DNA of 7,042 nucleotides, from contig JAGHTJ010000044.1 in the NCBI GenBank assembly GCA_018065375.1, positions 1 through 7,042 on the forward strand, given 5' to 3'. The number at the start of each line of letters is the position of its first letter. The stretch's first letter is position 1. This DNA comes from Candidatus Equinaster intestinalis (GTDB lineage Bacteria > Bacillota_A > Clostridia > Oscillospirales > Acutalibacteraceae). The position numbers and the translations under genes are program-made. Positions 1 to 6,184 of the stretch are shown here, one piece after another. A model generated the notes under the pieces. It had not been told where the DNA came from. It searched no databases and saw nothing but the letters and a program-made list of their open reading frames with translations.

Positions 1-36
1 TTTTTAAAAACTTTTTATTACTCATTTTCACCAAAC

Positions 37-79
37 AAAAAAAGCGGACCGAACGCCGCGCGTTCAGCCCGTTTTTTTT
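37..79. terminator. Bidirectional intrinsic terminator downstream of the aquaporin gene
   Basis: Seven A (37-43) and eight T (72-79) flank an imperfect GC-rich stem. The core arms GAACG (51-55) and CGTTC (61-65) close a CCGCG loop, and the lower stem pairs GCGG (44-47) with CCCG (68-71) through two mismatches. On the minus strand the hairpin is followed by a seven-T tract 13 nt after the aquaporin stop codon, so it should end that transcript. It would also work on the plus strand for a gene entering from the left edge. Nothing else convincing is visible in bases 1-36. Confidence 0.85.
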
Positions 80-91
80 ACCGTTTAACAA

Positions 92-757
92 TTAGTCTTT
101 CTTCGATGCGAGGAATTTGTAAACGAGTGCCGCAAGCACGCCGCCTACCAGGGGAGCTACGATAAATACCCAGAGATTTGAAAGAGCATCGCCGCCTACG
201 AAAAGAGCGGGACCGAAGCTTCTTGCGGGGTTTACCGAAGTGCCGGTAAAGGATATACCGAGAATATGTACAAGAGTGAGTGAAAGACCGATTACTATGC
301 CGCTTACTGCATTGTTTTCGGTTTTGGAGGTTACACCGAGAATTGAAATAACGAAAACGAAGGTGAGGATAATCTCGATGATGAGGGAGAGCCAAATGTC
401 TTCATTATAAAGAGCGTTTGCGCCGAGTCCGCTATCCTTGCCTACAAATGCCATAAGAACTGCCGCACCTGCGGTAGCACCGGCAAATTGAGCGATTACA
501 TAGCCGATAAAATCCTTAATTGTCATCTTACCGCTTACGAGCATTGCAATAGATACTGCGGGGTTGATATGGCAACCCGAAATATTACCTATCGAATAAG
601 CCATTGCAACGATTACAAGACCGAATGCAAGAGCTGTAAGCAGGTAGCCCGTGCCCTTATCCGATGCACAGCCGACAACCGCAGCTGTTCCGCAGGCGAA
701 GAGAACGAGAACGAATGTGCCGAGGAATTCTGCCAAATACTTTTTGAGTGAATTCAT
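92..757 (-). CDS. aqpZ: Aquaporin, MIP family, AqpZ-like water channel
   Basis: A 221-residue six-helix membrane channel of the major intrinsic protein family, of usual length for a bacterial aquaporin. Both NPA half-helix motifs are visible: SGCHINPAV (N65-A67) and TSVNPARS (N176-R179). Aligning by eye to E. coli AqpZ, the aromatic/arginine selectivity filter is F45, H164, T173 and R179. This is the water-selective set rather than the wider glycerol-facilitator (GlpF) set, so passive water movement across the cytoplasmic membrane is the likely role. The start is supported by GGAG (about 766-769) 8 nt upstream. A consensus promoter (832-859) and a leader inverted repeat (784-820) precede it, and it is divergent from the rsmJ-like gene. 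It appears monocistronic. The family call is firm; water specificity rests on residues seen here, not on transport data. Confidence 0.95.
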   Translation of the reverse strand: MNSLKKYLAEFLGTFVLVLFACGTAAVVGCASDKGTGYLLTALAFGLVIVAMAYSIGNISGCHINPAVSIAMLVSGKMTIKDFIGYVIAQFAGATAGAAVLMAFVGKDSGLGANALYNEDIWLSLIIEIILTFVFVISILGVTSKTENNAVSGIVIGLSLTLVHILGISFTGTSVNPARSFGPALFVGGDALSNLWVFIVAPLVGGVLAALVYKFLASKKD

Positions 758-783
758 AAAAATATCTCCTTTAATATTTTTTT

Positions 784-820
784 ACGAACATTTTACGGAA
801 TCACCGTAAAAAATATTCGT
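784..820. repeat. Nested inverted repeat in the aquaporin leader (candidate operator or RNA hairpin)
   Basis: An exact 8-bp inverted repeat, TTTTACGG (791-798) and CCGTAAAA (804-811), flanks a 5-nt loop. It sits inside a second pair, ACGAA (784-788) and TTCGT (816-820). The whole structure lies just downstream of the predicted start of transcription for aqpZ and about 27 nt before its start codon. In DNA it has the shape of a repressor operator; in the transcript it could fold as a hairpin ahead of the ribosome binding site. There is no T tract, so a plain terminator is unlikely. Confidence 0.6.
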
Positions 821-831
821 TTACATAAAAA

Positions 832-859
832 ATTATACCACTTTTTTCGGTAGTGTCAA
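832..859 (-). promoter_or_regulatory. Promoter for the aquaporin gene
   Basis: On the minus strand a perfect -35 box TTGACA (859-854) is followed after 16 nt by a perfect -10 box TATAAT (837-832). Transcription should start near 825, leaving a leader of about 68 nt that contains the inverted repeat at 784-820. Two exact consensus hexamers suggest strong housekeeping-sigma (sigma-A type) transcription unless it is repressed. Confidence 0.85.
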
Positions 860-886
860 TAAATATGCCAAATGTTGTAAAGATGA

Positions 887-915
887 TTGAAAAAAATTTT
901 TCAGTATGTTATCAT
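887..915 (+). promoter_or_regulatory. Promoter for the rsmJ-like gene
   Basis: The boxes TTGAAA (887-892) and TATCAT (910-915) are separated by an optimal 17 nt, each matching five of six consensus bases. Transcription would begin near 922, giving a short leader of about 27 nt before the ATG at 949. This promoter is back to back with that of the aquaporin gene, the two -35 boxes being 27 nt apart. Confidence 0.7.
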
Positions 916-936
916 TTAATAAGTAAATGATTGGAT

Positions 937-941
937 AAAGG
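937..941 (+). promoter_or_regulatory. Ribosome binding site that sets the rsmJ start at 949
   Basis: AAAGG lies 7 nt before the ATG at 949. An in-frame TTG at 931 would lengthen the protein by six residues, but it has no Shine-Dalgarno sequence and would sit only about 9 nt from the predicted transcription start. The ATG at 949 is therefore preferred. Confidence 0.65.
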
Positions 942-948
942 CAAAAAA

Positions 949-1506
949 ATGAGAACATTTGATAATTTAACGGTATGTTTAGGTTCCGGCGGTCAAAAAG
1001 AGCTTGCGGAATCCATCGCCAAAAAAATCGGAGTAACGGTCAGCGAAAAACCGGGTGACGAGCTCACCTTGCTTATCGACCGCTCGGGCGTTTCGCTTTG
1101 CGGTTACGGACTTACCTACCGGGGGGATTTCGAAAAACTGCTTTCCCGCATCACCGATGGCAGACTAATGCACGAAATGCTTGTAAAAATCGCAAAAACC
1201 GACAAGCCCGACCCCACCGCCATAGATGCCACGGCGGGTATGGGAGAAGATTCCTTTTTGCTTGCCGCCGCGGGATACAGAGTTACTATGTTTGAACGCG
1301 ATGCGGTGGTTGCCGCCCTGCTTAAGGACGCTCTGCGCCGTGCCAAAAAACACCCGATTTTAAGGGAAGCCGCCGAGCGCATAAGGGTTATTGAAGGAGA
1401 CAGTACCGAGCTTATCCCACTTCAAAACAAGGTTGATTTAATTTATCTTGACCCGATGTTTCCCGAAAGAAAAAAGAGCGGACTTGAAGCAAAAAGCTAC
1501 AGCTGA
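949..1506 (+). CDS. rsmJ: RsmJ-like 16S rRNA guanine-N2 methyltransferase, frame-shifted before its C-terminus
   Basis: A class I S-adenosylmethionine-dependent methyltransferase resembling RsmJ, which methylates G1516 of 16S rRNA in E. coli. Numbered from the ATG at 949, the SAM-binding motif I is DATAGMGED (93-101), followed by FER (115-117) and VVAALL (120-125), as in the E. coli protein. The family signature YLDPMFP (166-172) is followed by KKS. The frame stops at 1504-1506 after 185 codons, whereas E. coli RsmJ has about 250. The missing segment is intact in the -1 frame (1494-1697). Joining the frames at the A run 1491-1495 gives 249 residues. One missing A, as a mutation or a sequencing/assembly error, explains this best. 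If real, the enzyme lacks its C-terminal third and is probably inactive. It is driven by the promoter at 887-915. Confidence 0.85.
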   Translation: MRTFDNLTVCLGSGGQKELAESIAKKIGVTVSEKPGDELTLLIDRSGVSLCGYGLTYRGDFEKLLSRITDGRLMHEMLVKIAKTDKPDPTAIDATAGMGEDSFLLAAAGYRVTMFERDAVVAALLKDALRRAKKHPILREAAERIRVIEGDSTELIPLQNKVDLIYLDPMFPERKKSGLEAKSYS

Positions 1507-1697
1507 TAAAGCATCTCGAACAGCCCTGCTCTACCGAGGAGGAGCTGCTTGATGCCGCATTCAGCGCCTGCCCGGAAAAAATAATAGTAAAACGACCCTT
1601 AAAGGGGAGCGACCTTGCCGGTAAAAAGCCGCAGTATTCGGTAAAAGGCAAGGCAATAAGATATGACTGCTTCACGGTAGCAAAAGGCAAAATTTGA
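1494..1697 (+). pseudogene. rsmJ: Displaced C-terminal part of the rsmJ-like gene (-1 frame)
   Basis: This reading frame has no start codon or ribosome binding site of its own. It encodes 67 residues that continue the methyltransferase: a helical stretch, then IIVKRPLKGSDLAGKKP and SVKGKAIRYDCF. These parallel the E. coli RsmJ C-terminal VVVKRP, the P-L-A segment, and a TKGHRFD-like end. It ends at TGA 1695-1697, just before the palindromic terminator, where a full-length gene would be expected to end. The preserved coding sense with no further stop codons points to a very recent lesion or a base-calling error, not an old pseudogene. Confidence 0.8.
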
Positions 1698-1707
1698 TGA
1701 GAAACAA

Positions 1708-1731
1708 AAAAGACGCCCGCGGGCGTCTTTT
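1708..1731. terminator. Perfect palindromic bidirectional terminator between convergent units
   Basis: A 24-nt perfect palindrome folds into a 10-bp stem, AAAAGACGCC with GGCGTCTTTT, around a CGCG loop. It begins 10 nt after the full-length rsmJ stop and lies 3 nt after the stop of the minus-strand peptidase-like gene. Six A on the left give a six-T tract on the minus strand, and TTTTAATTT follows on the plus strand. It should end both transcripts, most strongly the minus-strand operon. Confidence 0.9.
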
Positions 1732-1734
1732 AAT

Positions 1735-2088
1735 TTATATACTCGTTATTTCAAAATAATATTTTCTTGCGGAAACGGGAAAATCATTTAAAACTCCGTG
1801 CTCGGGGTCATAAAATACGCCCTCTCTGAAAAGCGACCAATGCCAACACCTTGGGGTTTCAAGGCTTAATACACATATTTGCGGAAGCTCGGTTTTCTCG
1901 CTTGCCGCGGTTTTTTCGCCCATAAGAAGCCCCTGCTTTTTAAGATAATCGCGCATTTCCTTAAGGGTTGTTTCCCTTTGGTTGCCGAGCTTTTCGCAAA
2001 CCTTAAGGGCATCCTCGCCGCAGAGCATTCCGAGAACCGCTTGCCCGCAGGCAAGCGGATTCGGCTCATGCTGATAAATCATATCCAT
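1735..2088 (-). CDS. Small C39-like (papain-fold) putative cysteine peptidase
   Basis: A 117-residue protein with no signal peptide or membrane segment, so probably cytoplasmic. The pattern is that of C39-like papain-fold proteins. An N-terminal Q6 precedes ACGQAVLGML, where C14 would be the nucleophile at the start of a helix. A middle segment, ETTLKEMRDYLKKQG (40-53), follows. Then come HWSLFREGVFYDP, where H83 and D94 would complete the triad. The length is small, near the minimum for this fold. Its ATG shares one base with the stop of the upstream hydrolase gene (TAATG), which suggests translational coupling, and it is the last gene of the operon. No ABC exporter or bacteriocin-like leader peptide substrate is visible, so the classical C39 role is not supported. 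Substrate unknown; the fold call comes from motif spacing only. Confidence 0.5.
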   Translation of the reverse strand: MDMIYQHEPNPLACGQAVLGMLCGEDALKVCEKLGNQRETTLKEMRDYLKKQGLLMGEKTAASEKTELPQICVLSLETPRCWHWSLFREGVFYDPEHGVLNDFPVSARKYYFEITSI

Positions 2089-3890
2089 TAGAGTACTCTT
2101 TCACCGGTTTTTGCATCAAAAGCAGCGGTTTCTTTTGATTTAAGGCGTATTTTAATCTTTTTGCCGGAGGAAAGTATAAGATTAAAGGTATTCTTTTCGG
2201 TACGCGGAGAGTGTGAAATTGCAATGAGGCCAAAGCCGGCGATAATCGGATCACCGACATCGGTATAGCGGTGAACTCCCTTTTCCGCGAAAATTTTTGC
2301 CCACTCTTCTTCGGTTTTTACCTCTCTGCCGTCCACCATACCGGCGCCTACTTCGCCCTCCATCTTGATTACACATTTATAGCGTGAAAGGTCGGCAAGC
2401 GGAAGGTCGGTAGCATAGATACAGTCATAAGCAACCGAACAACGTGCAAGCGGGTCGATAAGCTGATAATAGTCGGGGTCGCCTATATATGTATCCTTTG
2501 AGGTTTTACGCGCATAGCAGTCCTTAATATCGAAAACGAGCAGAACATCAGCCGCCGCATTATACTTTCCGAGCATACGCTCCTTTGCCAATGCCTGAAG
2601 CTTGGCAATTTCTTTCATAAGAGGCTTCGATTCTCCCCACCAACCGTTTTTAAAGTAGATACTGCCCGAATTCATTACATTTTTGCCCTTTAAAAGCTTG
2701 GGGATAACGCGGTGGTCGTAGTACCACATACCCTGACCTGCAAGTAAAGGCTGTAAGAAATTACGGCGGAGCAAGGCGATGGTTTCGGGATACTGCTTGG
2801 GGTCTCCGCCCACCATATCCTCGGTGCCTATCGGGTGCTGGTCCATTTCGGTAAGCCAAAGAACATTATGAAGTCGGCAGGATTCAAGCAAGCCTCTTTG
2901 AAGCGGAACGCCCTCTATCTGGCGGTTTTCGGTATAATAGGCGAAAGGTCCGCAGAGGAAATCAATTATACCCTCCGCATTAAGGAGCATATCAACCTCA
3001 ACGTGTCCGTAACGAACCGGCTCGCCGCAGTTGAAATAATATCCGAAGAATGCGCCGCACAAGCGGTTGGGGCACTCCTGCTTTATCACCTTGCAGAATT
3101 CAAGAATAGCCTCGGGCATTATCCTTTGCAGGGATTTTGCCGCATCGTATGCCGCGACATCGTGAAGCCAGTCTCCATCGGGGTCAAAGGGGGCGTTTTT
3201 AATTGTAACGTCACTTCTTCCCCACGCCTTTTGCAAAGCCTTATCGGTTTTATAGGTTTCCTTTAAATAACTATGAAAATGGTCTACGGCAGGCTTCGAA
3301 TAGTCGATAGCCCAGGGGTGCCACTCACCGTAACAGCCCGATGCCACCTGAATTGCAAAAACGTGGTCGCCAAAAGGTGACGCATCAAGTTCTTTTATAA
3401 AAAGTCGGATAAGCTCGCTTATATCCTTAATCCATTTTTTCGAAGCCAGAGAGCCGCGAAGATGATGATTACAGTCGAAGGAAATAACGCGGTCCTGCTC
3501 ACCGTCATCAATACCGGTAGTATACTCCCCTTTTATCTTATATACCATACATTCATCGGGGTTATCTCTTAACCACCAATAGGGCGGATTTACGTGAAGA
3601 CGTATAAGCGCATAGGCATTGGGGTTTGCCTTTACCATCGAAGCAACCTCGGCAATGATATGCTCAAAGGTTGGCGGAGTTACCTTATGGAAGCATTGGC
3701 AGAGGTTTGCATCGAGCGCAACCGGATTTATACCCGCCTTTGCAAATTCACCTATATTTTTTTGAGCATAAGCGGTATCGGGACGTGCCGCAGGAAAATC
3801 GCTCAATCCGAAAAGCACCGGCGGTACACGTTTACCGTTTATATAAAGCGCCGGGGCATTTCCCGTTTTTTTAACTTGTGCCTTTATCAT
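2088..3890 (-). CDS. GH42-like glycoside hydrolase (clan GH-A type), cytoplasmic
   Basis: A 600-residue protein with no signal peptide. It starts with a short beta region containing LYINGKRVPP (15-24). A TIM-barrel-like catalytic part of about 400 residues follows, with RLHVNPPYWWLRDNP (97-111), a motif typical of GH42-like enzymes. E189 in GCYGEWHPW is the likely acid/base and E348 in LWLTEMDQHP the likely nucleophile; their spacing of 159 suits clan GH-A. Residues from about 445 resemble a shortened GH42 trimerisation-type domain (VLLVFD; DLPLADLSRYKCVIKM), and the end looks like a small beta domain. The acid/base context is GEW, not the usual NE, so this may be a divergent or separate family. 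Substrate is unknown; a cytoplasmic beta-galactosidase-like enzyme acting on imported oligosaccharides is the best guess. AGGGAG lies about 8 nt before the start, directly after the STAS stop codon. Confidence 0.75.
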   Translation of the reverse strand: MIKAQVKKTGNAPALYINGKRVPPVLFGLSDFPAARPDTAYAQKNIGEFAKAGINPVALDANLCQCFHKVTPPTFEHIIAEVASMVKANPNAYALIRLHVNPPYWWLRDNPDECMVYKIKGEYTTGIDDGEQDRVISFDCNHHLRGSLASKKWIKDISELIRLFIKELDASPFGDHVFAIQVASGCYGEWHPWAIDYSKPAVDHFHSYLKETYKTDKALQKAWGRSDVTIKNAPFDPDGDWLHDVAAYDAAKSLQRIMPEAILEFCKVIKQECPNRLCGAFFGYYFNCGEPVRYGHVEVDMLLNAEGIIDFLCGPFAYYTENRQIEGVPLQRGLLESCRLHNVLWLTEMDQHPIGTEDMVGGDPKQYPETIALLRRNFLQPLLAGQGMWYYDHRVIPKLLKGKNVMNSGSIYFKNGWWGESKPLMKEIAKLQALAKERMLGKYNAAADVLLVFDIKDCYARKTSKDTYIGDPDYYQLIDPLARCSVAYDCIYATDLPLADLSRYKCVIKMEGEVGAGMVDGREVKTEEEWAKIFAEKGVHRYTDVGDPIIAGFGLIAISHSPRTEKNTFNLILSSGKKIKIRLKSKETAAFDAKTGERVL

Positions 3891-3902
3891 AATAACACTC
3901 CC

Positions 3903-4205
3903 TTAAGCTGATTTGATGGAGAGCTTTTTATCAAGCCCCGTAAGAGAAAAGATGCTCATAATCTCGGTGTGAGCATTGATTATCGAAAGCTCTGCACCGA
4001 TTTCCTTTGCTTTTTTATGGCTTGCAACTACCTGACGCAGTCCCGAAGATGCCATATACTCCACCTTATCGAAATCGAGCACAATTTCGGTTGCACTTTC
4101 GATTTCTTCAATGGCGGCGGCAAGCTCGGGCGATGCGGCGGTATCAAGCCAACCGTCAAGCGCCAATGTTATTTTGCCGTTTTCGTTTGTTTTTGTGATG
4201 TTCAT
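3903..4205 (-). CDS. STAS-domain anti-sigma-factor antagonist (SpoIIAA/RsbV type)
   Basis: A 100-residue single STAS domain, the usual size for SpoIIAA and RsbV. It has LDGWLDTAASPELAAAI (16-32), the strand IVLDFDKVEYM (41-51), the phosphorylation-loop motif ASSGLRQVV (52-60) and a C-terminal IFSLTGLDK. By alignment to SpoIIAA (MDSSGLG, Ser58) the phosphorylated residue would be S53; the usual Asp before it is Ala here (A52), a variation I believe occurs in other STAS antagonists. In the known mechanism the unphosphorylated protein binds an RsbW-type kinase and frees its partner. The obvious kinase and phosphatase are both in the adjacent upstream gene product. It has the strongest ribosome binding site in the operon (AAGGAGG, about 4214-4220), which may allow more copies than the membrane sensor. 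No sigma factor is seen in the window. Confidence 0.9.
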   Translation of the reverse strand: MNITKTNENGKITLALDGWLDTAASPELAAAIEEIESATEIVLDFDKVEYMASSGLRQVVASHKKAKEIGAELSIINAHTEIMSIFSLTGLDKKLSIKSA

Positions 4206-4228
4206 ATATATTTCCTCCTTATATTGCT

Positions 4229-6184
4229 CTAAAAATATTTTGTAAGTGTCAAAATATTTTGATTGTTTTTGTATTCGTACTTTGCATCGTCTACCTTATT
4301 CATTGCGATAAATCTGCCGAGCCCGCCAACCTGCTCCTCCATATCGTATTCCTCAATATCAATTATATCGGAGGTTTGGTCGAAGGGCATACCGCTATCG
4401 GTAAACCGCAAAGTTATGCGATTGGAAACGCTGATACTGCAATTTACATAGCCCTCGTTTTCGGTATTCTGATAGGCGTATGAGCAAATGTTTATAAAGT
4501 ATTCTTCTGCCGCCAAACACAGCTCAAGCTGATTATTTCGTGGCAGCGGCAAAGCCAGAATTTCATTCTTAATCTTTTCAAATTCGCTCTCTTGCGCCTT
4601 TAAAACCATATTTTTTGTATTTGCCACCGTGAAGCAGAGCATTGTAATATCATCGTGCCGCTCGGCGTTTCCTACAAATTCGCCAACCGCATTATTTACG
4701 AAATCCACAAGATTTTCTTTTTTAGCGGCAGTAAATGCCTTAAGGGTATCTTCGAGCCTCGGAATTCCGAAAAACTCCTTTTTAGAATTTACGGCTTCGT
4801 TTACACCGTCAGTATAAAGGAAGAGCGTATCGCCGGTATCAAGCTTTATCGTTTCTTCGTAATACTCCTCATTTTCAAACATACCGATAAGGGTATTCCC
4901 CGCACCGCCGAGGGTTTTTACCTCATTATTTTTTATGATATACGGCAGGTTATGACCCGCATTGGCATAGGTATAGCTGTTATTTTCAGAATCGAAAATT
5001 CCCACTATTGCCGTAGCAAAAAGCATTGAGGGGTTATTTTCGCAAAGGGTATTATTTACGCGGGATAAAATCTGCGCAGGAGAAAGACCGACCTTTGCAA
5101 ATTCACGTATCAGCATAAGGGTAACCGCCATAAAGATTGCCGCAGATACGCCCTTTCCCGAAACATCGGCAATAACGGTTAAGAATTTACCGTCTTCAAG
5201 CGGTTGGTAATCGTAAAGGTCGCCGCCGACATACTTTGCGGGTATCATATCGGCATGGATTACACAGCCGTCAGTTTCGAAAAAGACGTTTTTAAGGAAG
5301 CCGCGTTGAATTCCCGAAGCTATATCGAGCTGAACGTTCTGTTGTTCCTGCTCGTGGGTTAAATTGCGGATATTTTCGAGATATGAGCTGATGTCATCGG
5401 TCATGGTATTAAATGCCGCCGCCATCATGGTAAATTCATCGTTGCCCTTAATTTCGAGCTTTTCGGTGGAACGCTTACCGTCTGTAATATACTCGTTCAT
5501 CGTTCTGCTCAATTTCACGGCGGGATTCGAAACACGGCGTTTAATTACAACATAAACGAGAACATAAACACCGATAACCACCAAAACTATGATAACCGCC
5601 ATCATTATAAAAATGTTTAAGCTCTCCTTGCTGGCGCCTTCATAGGATTGGTCAACACCGGCTATAATTTTGTTGCCGGATTTATCCTTAATGAGTGTCA
5701 TTGTAGTAATTTCATAGGTGTATTTTGCGGTTGTAACGCTGTGTGAAATATCTTTTTCACCGCGCCATACCGCCCATTCGTCATCAGTTAAATTGTACTC
5801 ATAGATTTTTCCTATGTATTTATCGCTGGGGTTTAATTCATCAAACCGCTCGTTTTGTGAAACACAGATATATTTGATTTTGCCCGAATCCTCTAAAGGC
5901 ACCAAAAGATAGGCAAAATCAATTTTAAAAATTTCGCAGGCATAGTTACCGCGTTCCCAGATTTTTTCCGCAAAATTTTCGTCTATCGGCGAATCGTAGT
6001 GCTCGGCTTCTTCAAGCACCATATCCGCATACGCCTTAACCATTGATTCATTATTGCTTCGAGCATTATTCATAACAATAGTATCAACGAGAAAATAAAA
6101 CGAGACACACAAAACAGTGAGAGCTACCAAAAATATTGCCGAAACTCTTCTTGTAACCCTTTTTGCTATTGAATTTTTCTTCAT
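4229..6184 (-). CDS. Membrane sensor with HAMP, SpoIIE PP2C phosphatase and RsbW-like kinase domains
   Basis: A 651-residue, multi-domain signalling protein. A first membrane helix (about 14-36) leads to an outside region of about 150 residues resembling a Cache sensor (note KDKSGNKIIAGVDQS, 167-180). A second helix (about 189-214) is followed by HAMP (about 215-270, P221 and DEF 249-251) and a short linker helix. The SpoIIE/PP2C domain (about 305-520) keeps its metal-site aspartates: GGDLYD (D322, D325), ADVSGKG (D340), YTDG (D459) and RHDD (D511, D512). A GHKL ATPase domain of RsbW type (about 530-651) has the N box with E561 and N565, DSGMPFD (D596) and GGLG (620-623). Phosphatase and kinase thus act on the same STAS partner from one chain. 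Its ATG overlaps the stop of the sfp-like gene (ATGA). Mycobacterial Rv1364c is a known related fusion that also includes the antagonist. Confidence 0.92.
   Translation of the reverse strand: MKKNSIAKRVTRRVSAIFLVALTVLCVSFYFLVDTIVMNNARSNNESMVKAYADMVLEEAEHYDSPIDENFAEKIWERGNYACEIFKIDFAYLLVPLEDSGKIKYICVSQNERFDELNPSDKYIGKIYEYNLTDDEWAVWRGEKDISHSVTTAKYTYEITTMTLIKDKSGNKIIAGVDQSYEGASKESLNIFIMMAVIIVLVVIGVYVLVYVVIKRRVSNPAVKLSRTMNEYITDGKRSTEKLEIKGNDEFTMMAAAFNTMTDDISSYLENIRNLTHEQEQQNVQLDIASGIQRGFLKNVFFETDGCVIHADMIPAKYVGGDLYDYQPLEDGKFLTVIADVSGKGVSAAIFMAVTLMLIREFAKVGLSPAQILSRVNNTLCENNPSMLFATAIVGIFDSENNSYTYANAGHNLPYIIKNNEVKTLGGAGNTLIGMFENEEYYEETIKLDTGDTLFLYTDGVNEAVNSKKEFFGIPRLEDTLKAFTAAKKENLVDFVNNAVGEFVGNAERHDDITMLCFTVANTKNMVLKAQESEFEKIKNEILALPLPRNNQLELCLAAEEYFINICSYAYQNTENEGYVNCSISVSNRITLRFTDSGMPFDQTSDIIDIEEYDMEEQVGGLGRFIAMNKVDDAKYEYKNNQNILTLTKYF
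4232..4260. repeat. Perfect 11-bp inverted repeat at the phosphatase/STAS gene junction
   Basis: AAAATATTTTG (4232-4242) and CAAAATATTTT (4250-4260) are exact reverse complements around a 7-nt spacer. They cover the last codons of the phosphatase gene and end one base before its stop codon, 12 nt ahead of the strong STAS ribosome binding site. The minus strand of the spacer region also contains a perfect TTGACA (4252-4247), but no well-spaced -10 box follows (nearest CAATAT, 20 nt away). It could be an operator, an mRNA hairpin that sets relative expression, or an effect of AT-rich coding sequence. Confidence 0.5.

Noticed and set aside
1..25. Possible minus-strand gene start at 25 (MSNKKFLK, running off the left edge)
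   Set aside because: Only eight codons are visible, the upstream GGTG is too close to the ATG, and it lies directly behind the aquaporin terminator with no promoter.
488..751. 87-codon plus-strand open frame opposite the aquaporin gene
   Set aside because: Its cysteine- and arginine-rich translation mirrors the antisense of a firmly identified membrane protein gene.
931..948. TTG start for the rsmJ-like gene at 931
   Set aside because: It has no ribosome binding site and lies about 9 nt from the predicted transcription start, whereas ATG 949 has AAAGG at good spacing.
1489..1510. Programmed -1 ribosomal frameshift site in rsmJ
   Set aside because: There is no canonical X-XXY-YYZ heptamer in the right phase, the A run is only five long, and no convincing stimulatory hairpin or spaced Shine-Dalgarno element was seen. 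RsmJ is not known to need frameshifting.
1412..1690. 92-codon minus-strand open frame over the rsmJ frame-shift region
   Set aside because: The plus strand here carries clear RsmJ sequence in two adjoining frames; the minus-strand frame shows no family features and would be read toward the rsmJ promoter.
2835..3266. 143-codon plus-strand open frame inside the glycoside hydrolase gene
   Set aside because: It is antisense to a well-supported gene, has a composition typical of a shadow frame (many Ile, Arg and Cys, no domain), and no clear ribosome binding site.
4247..4252. Internal promoter for the STAS gene based on TTGACA on the minus strand
   Set aside because: No acceptable -10 box lies 16-18 nt downstream; the nearest candidates are 20 or more nt away, so it is noted only with the inverted repeat.
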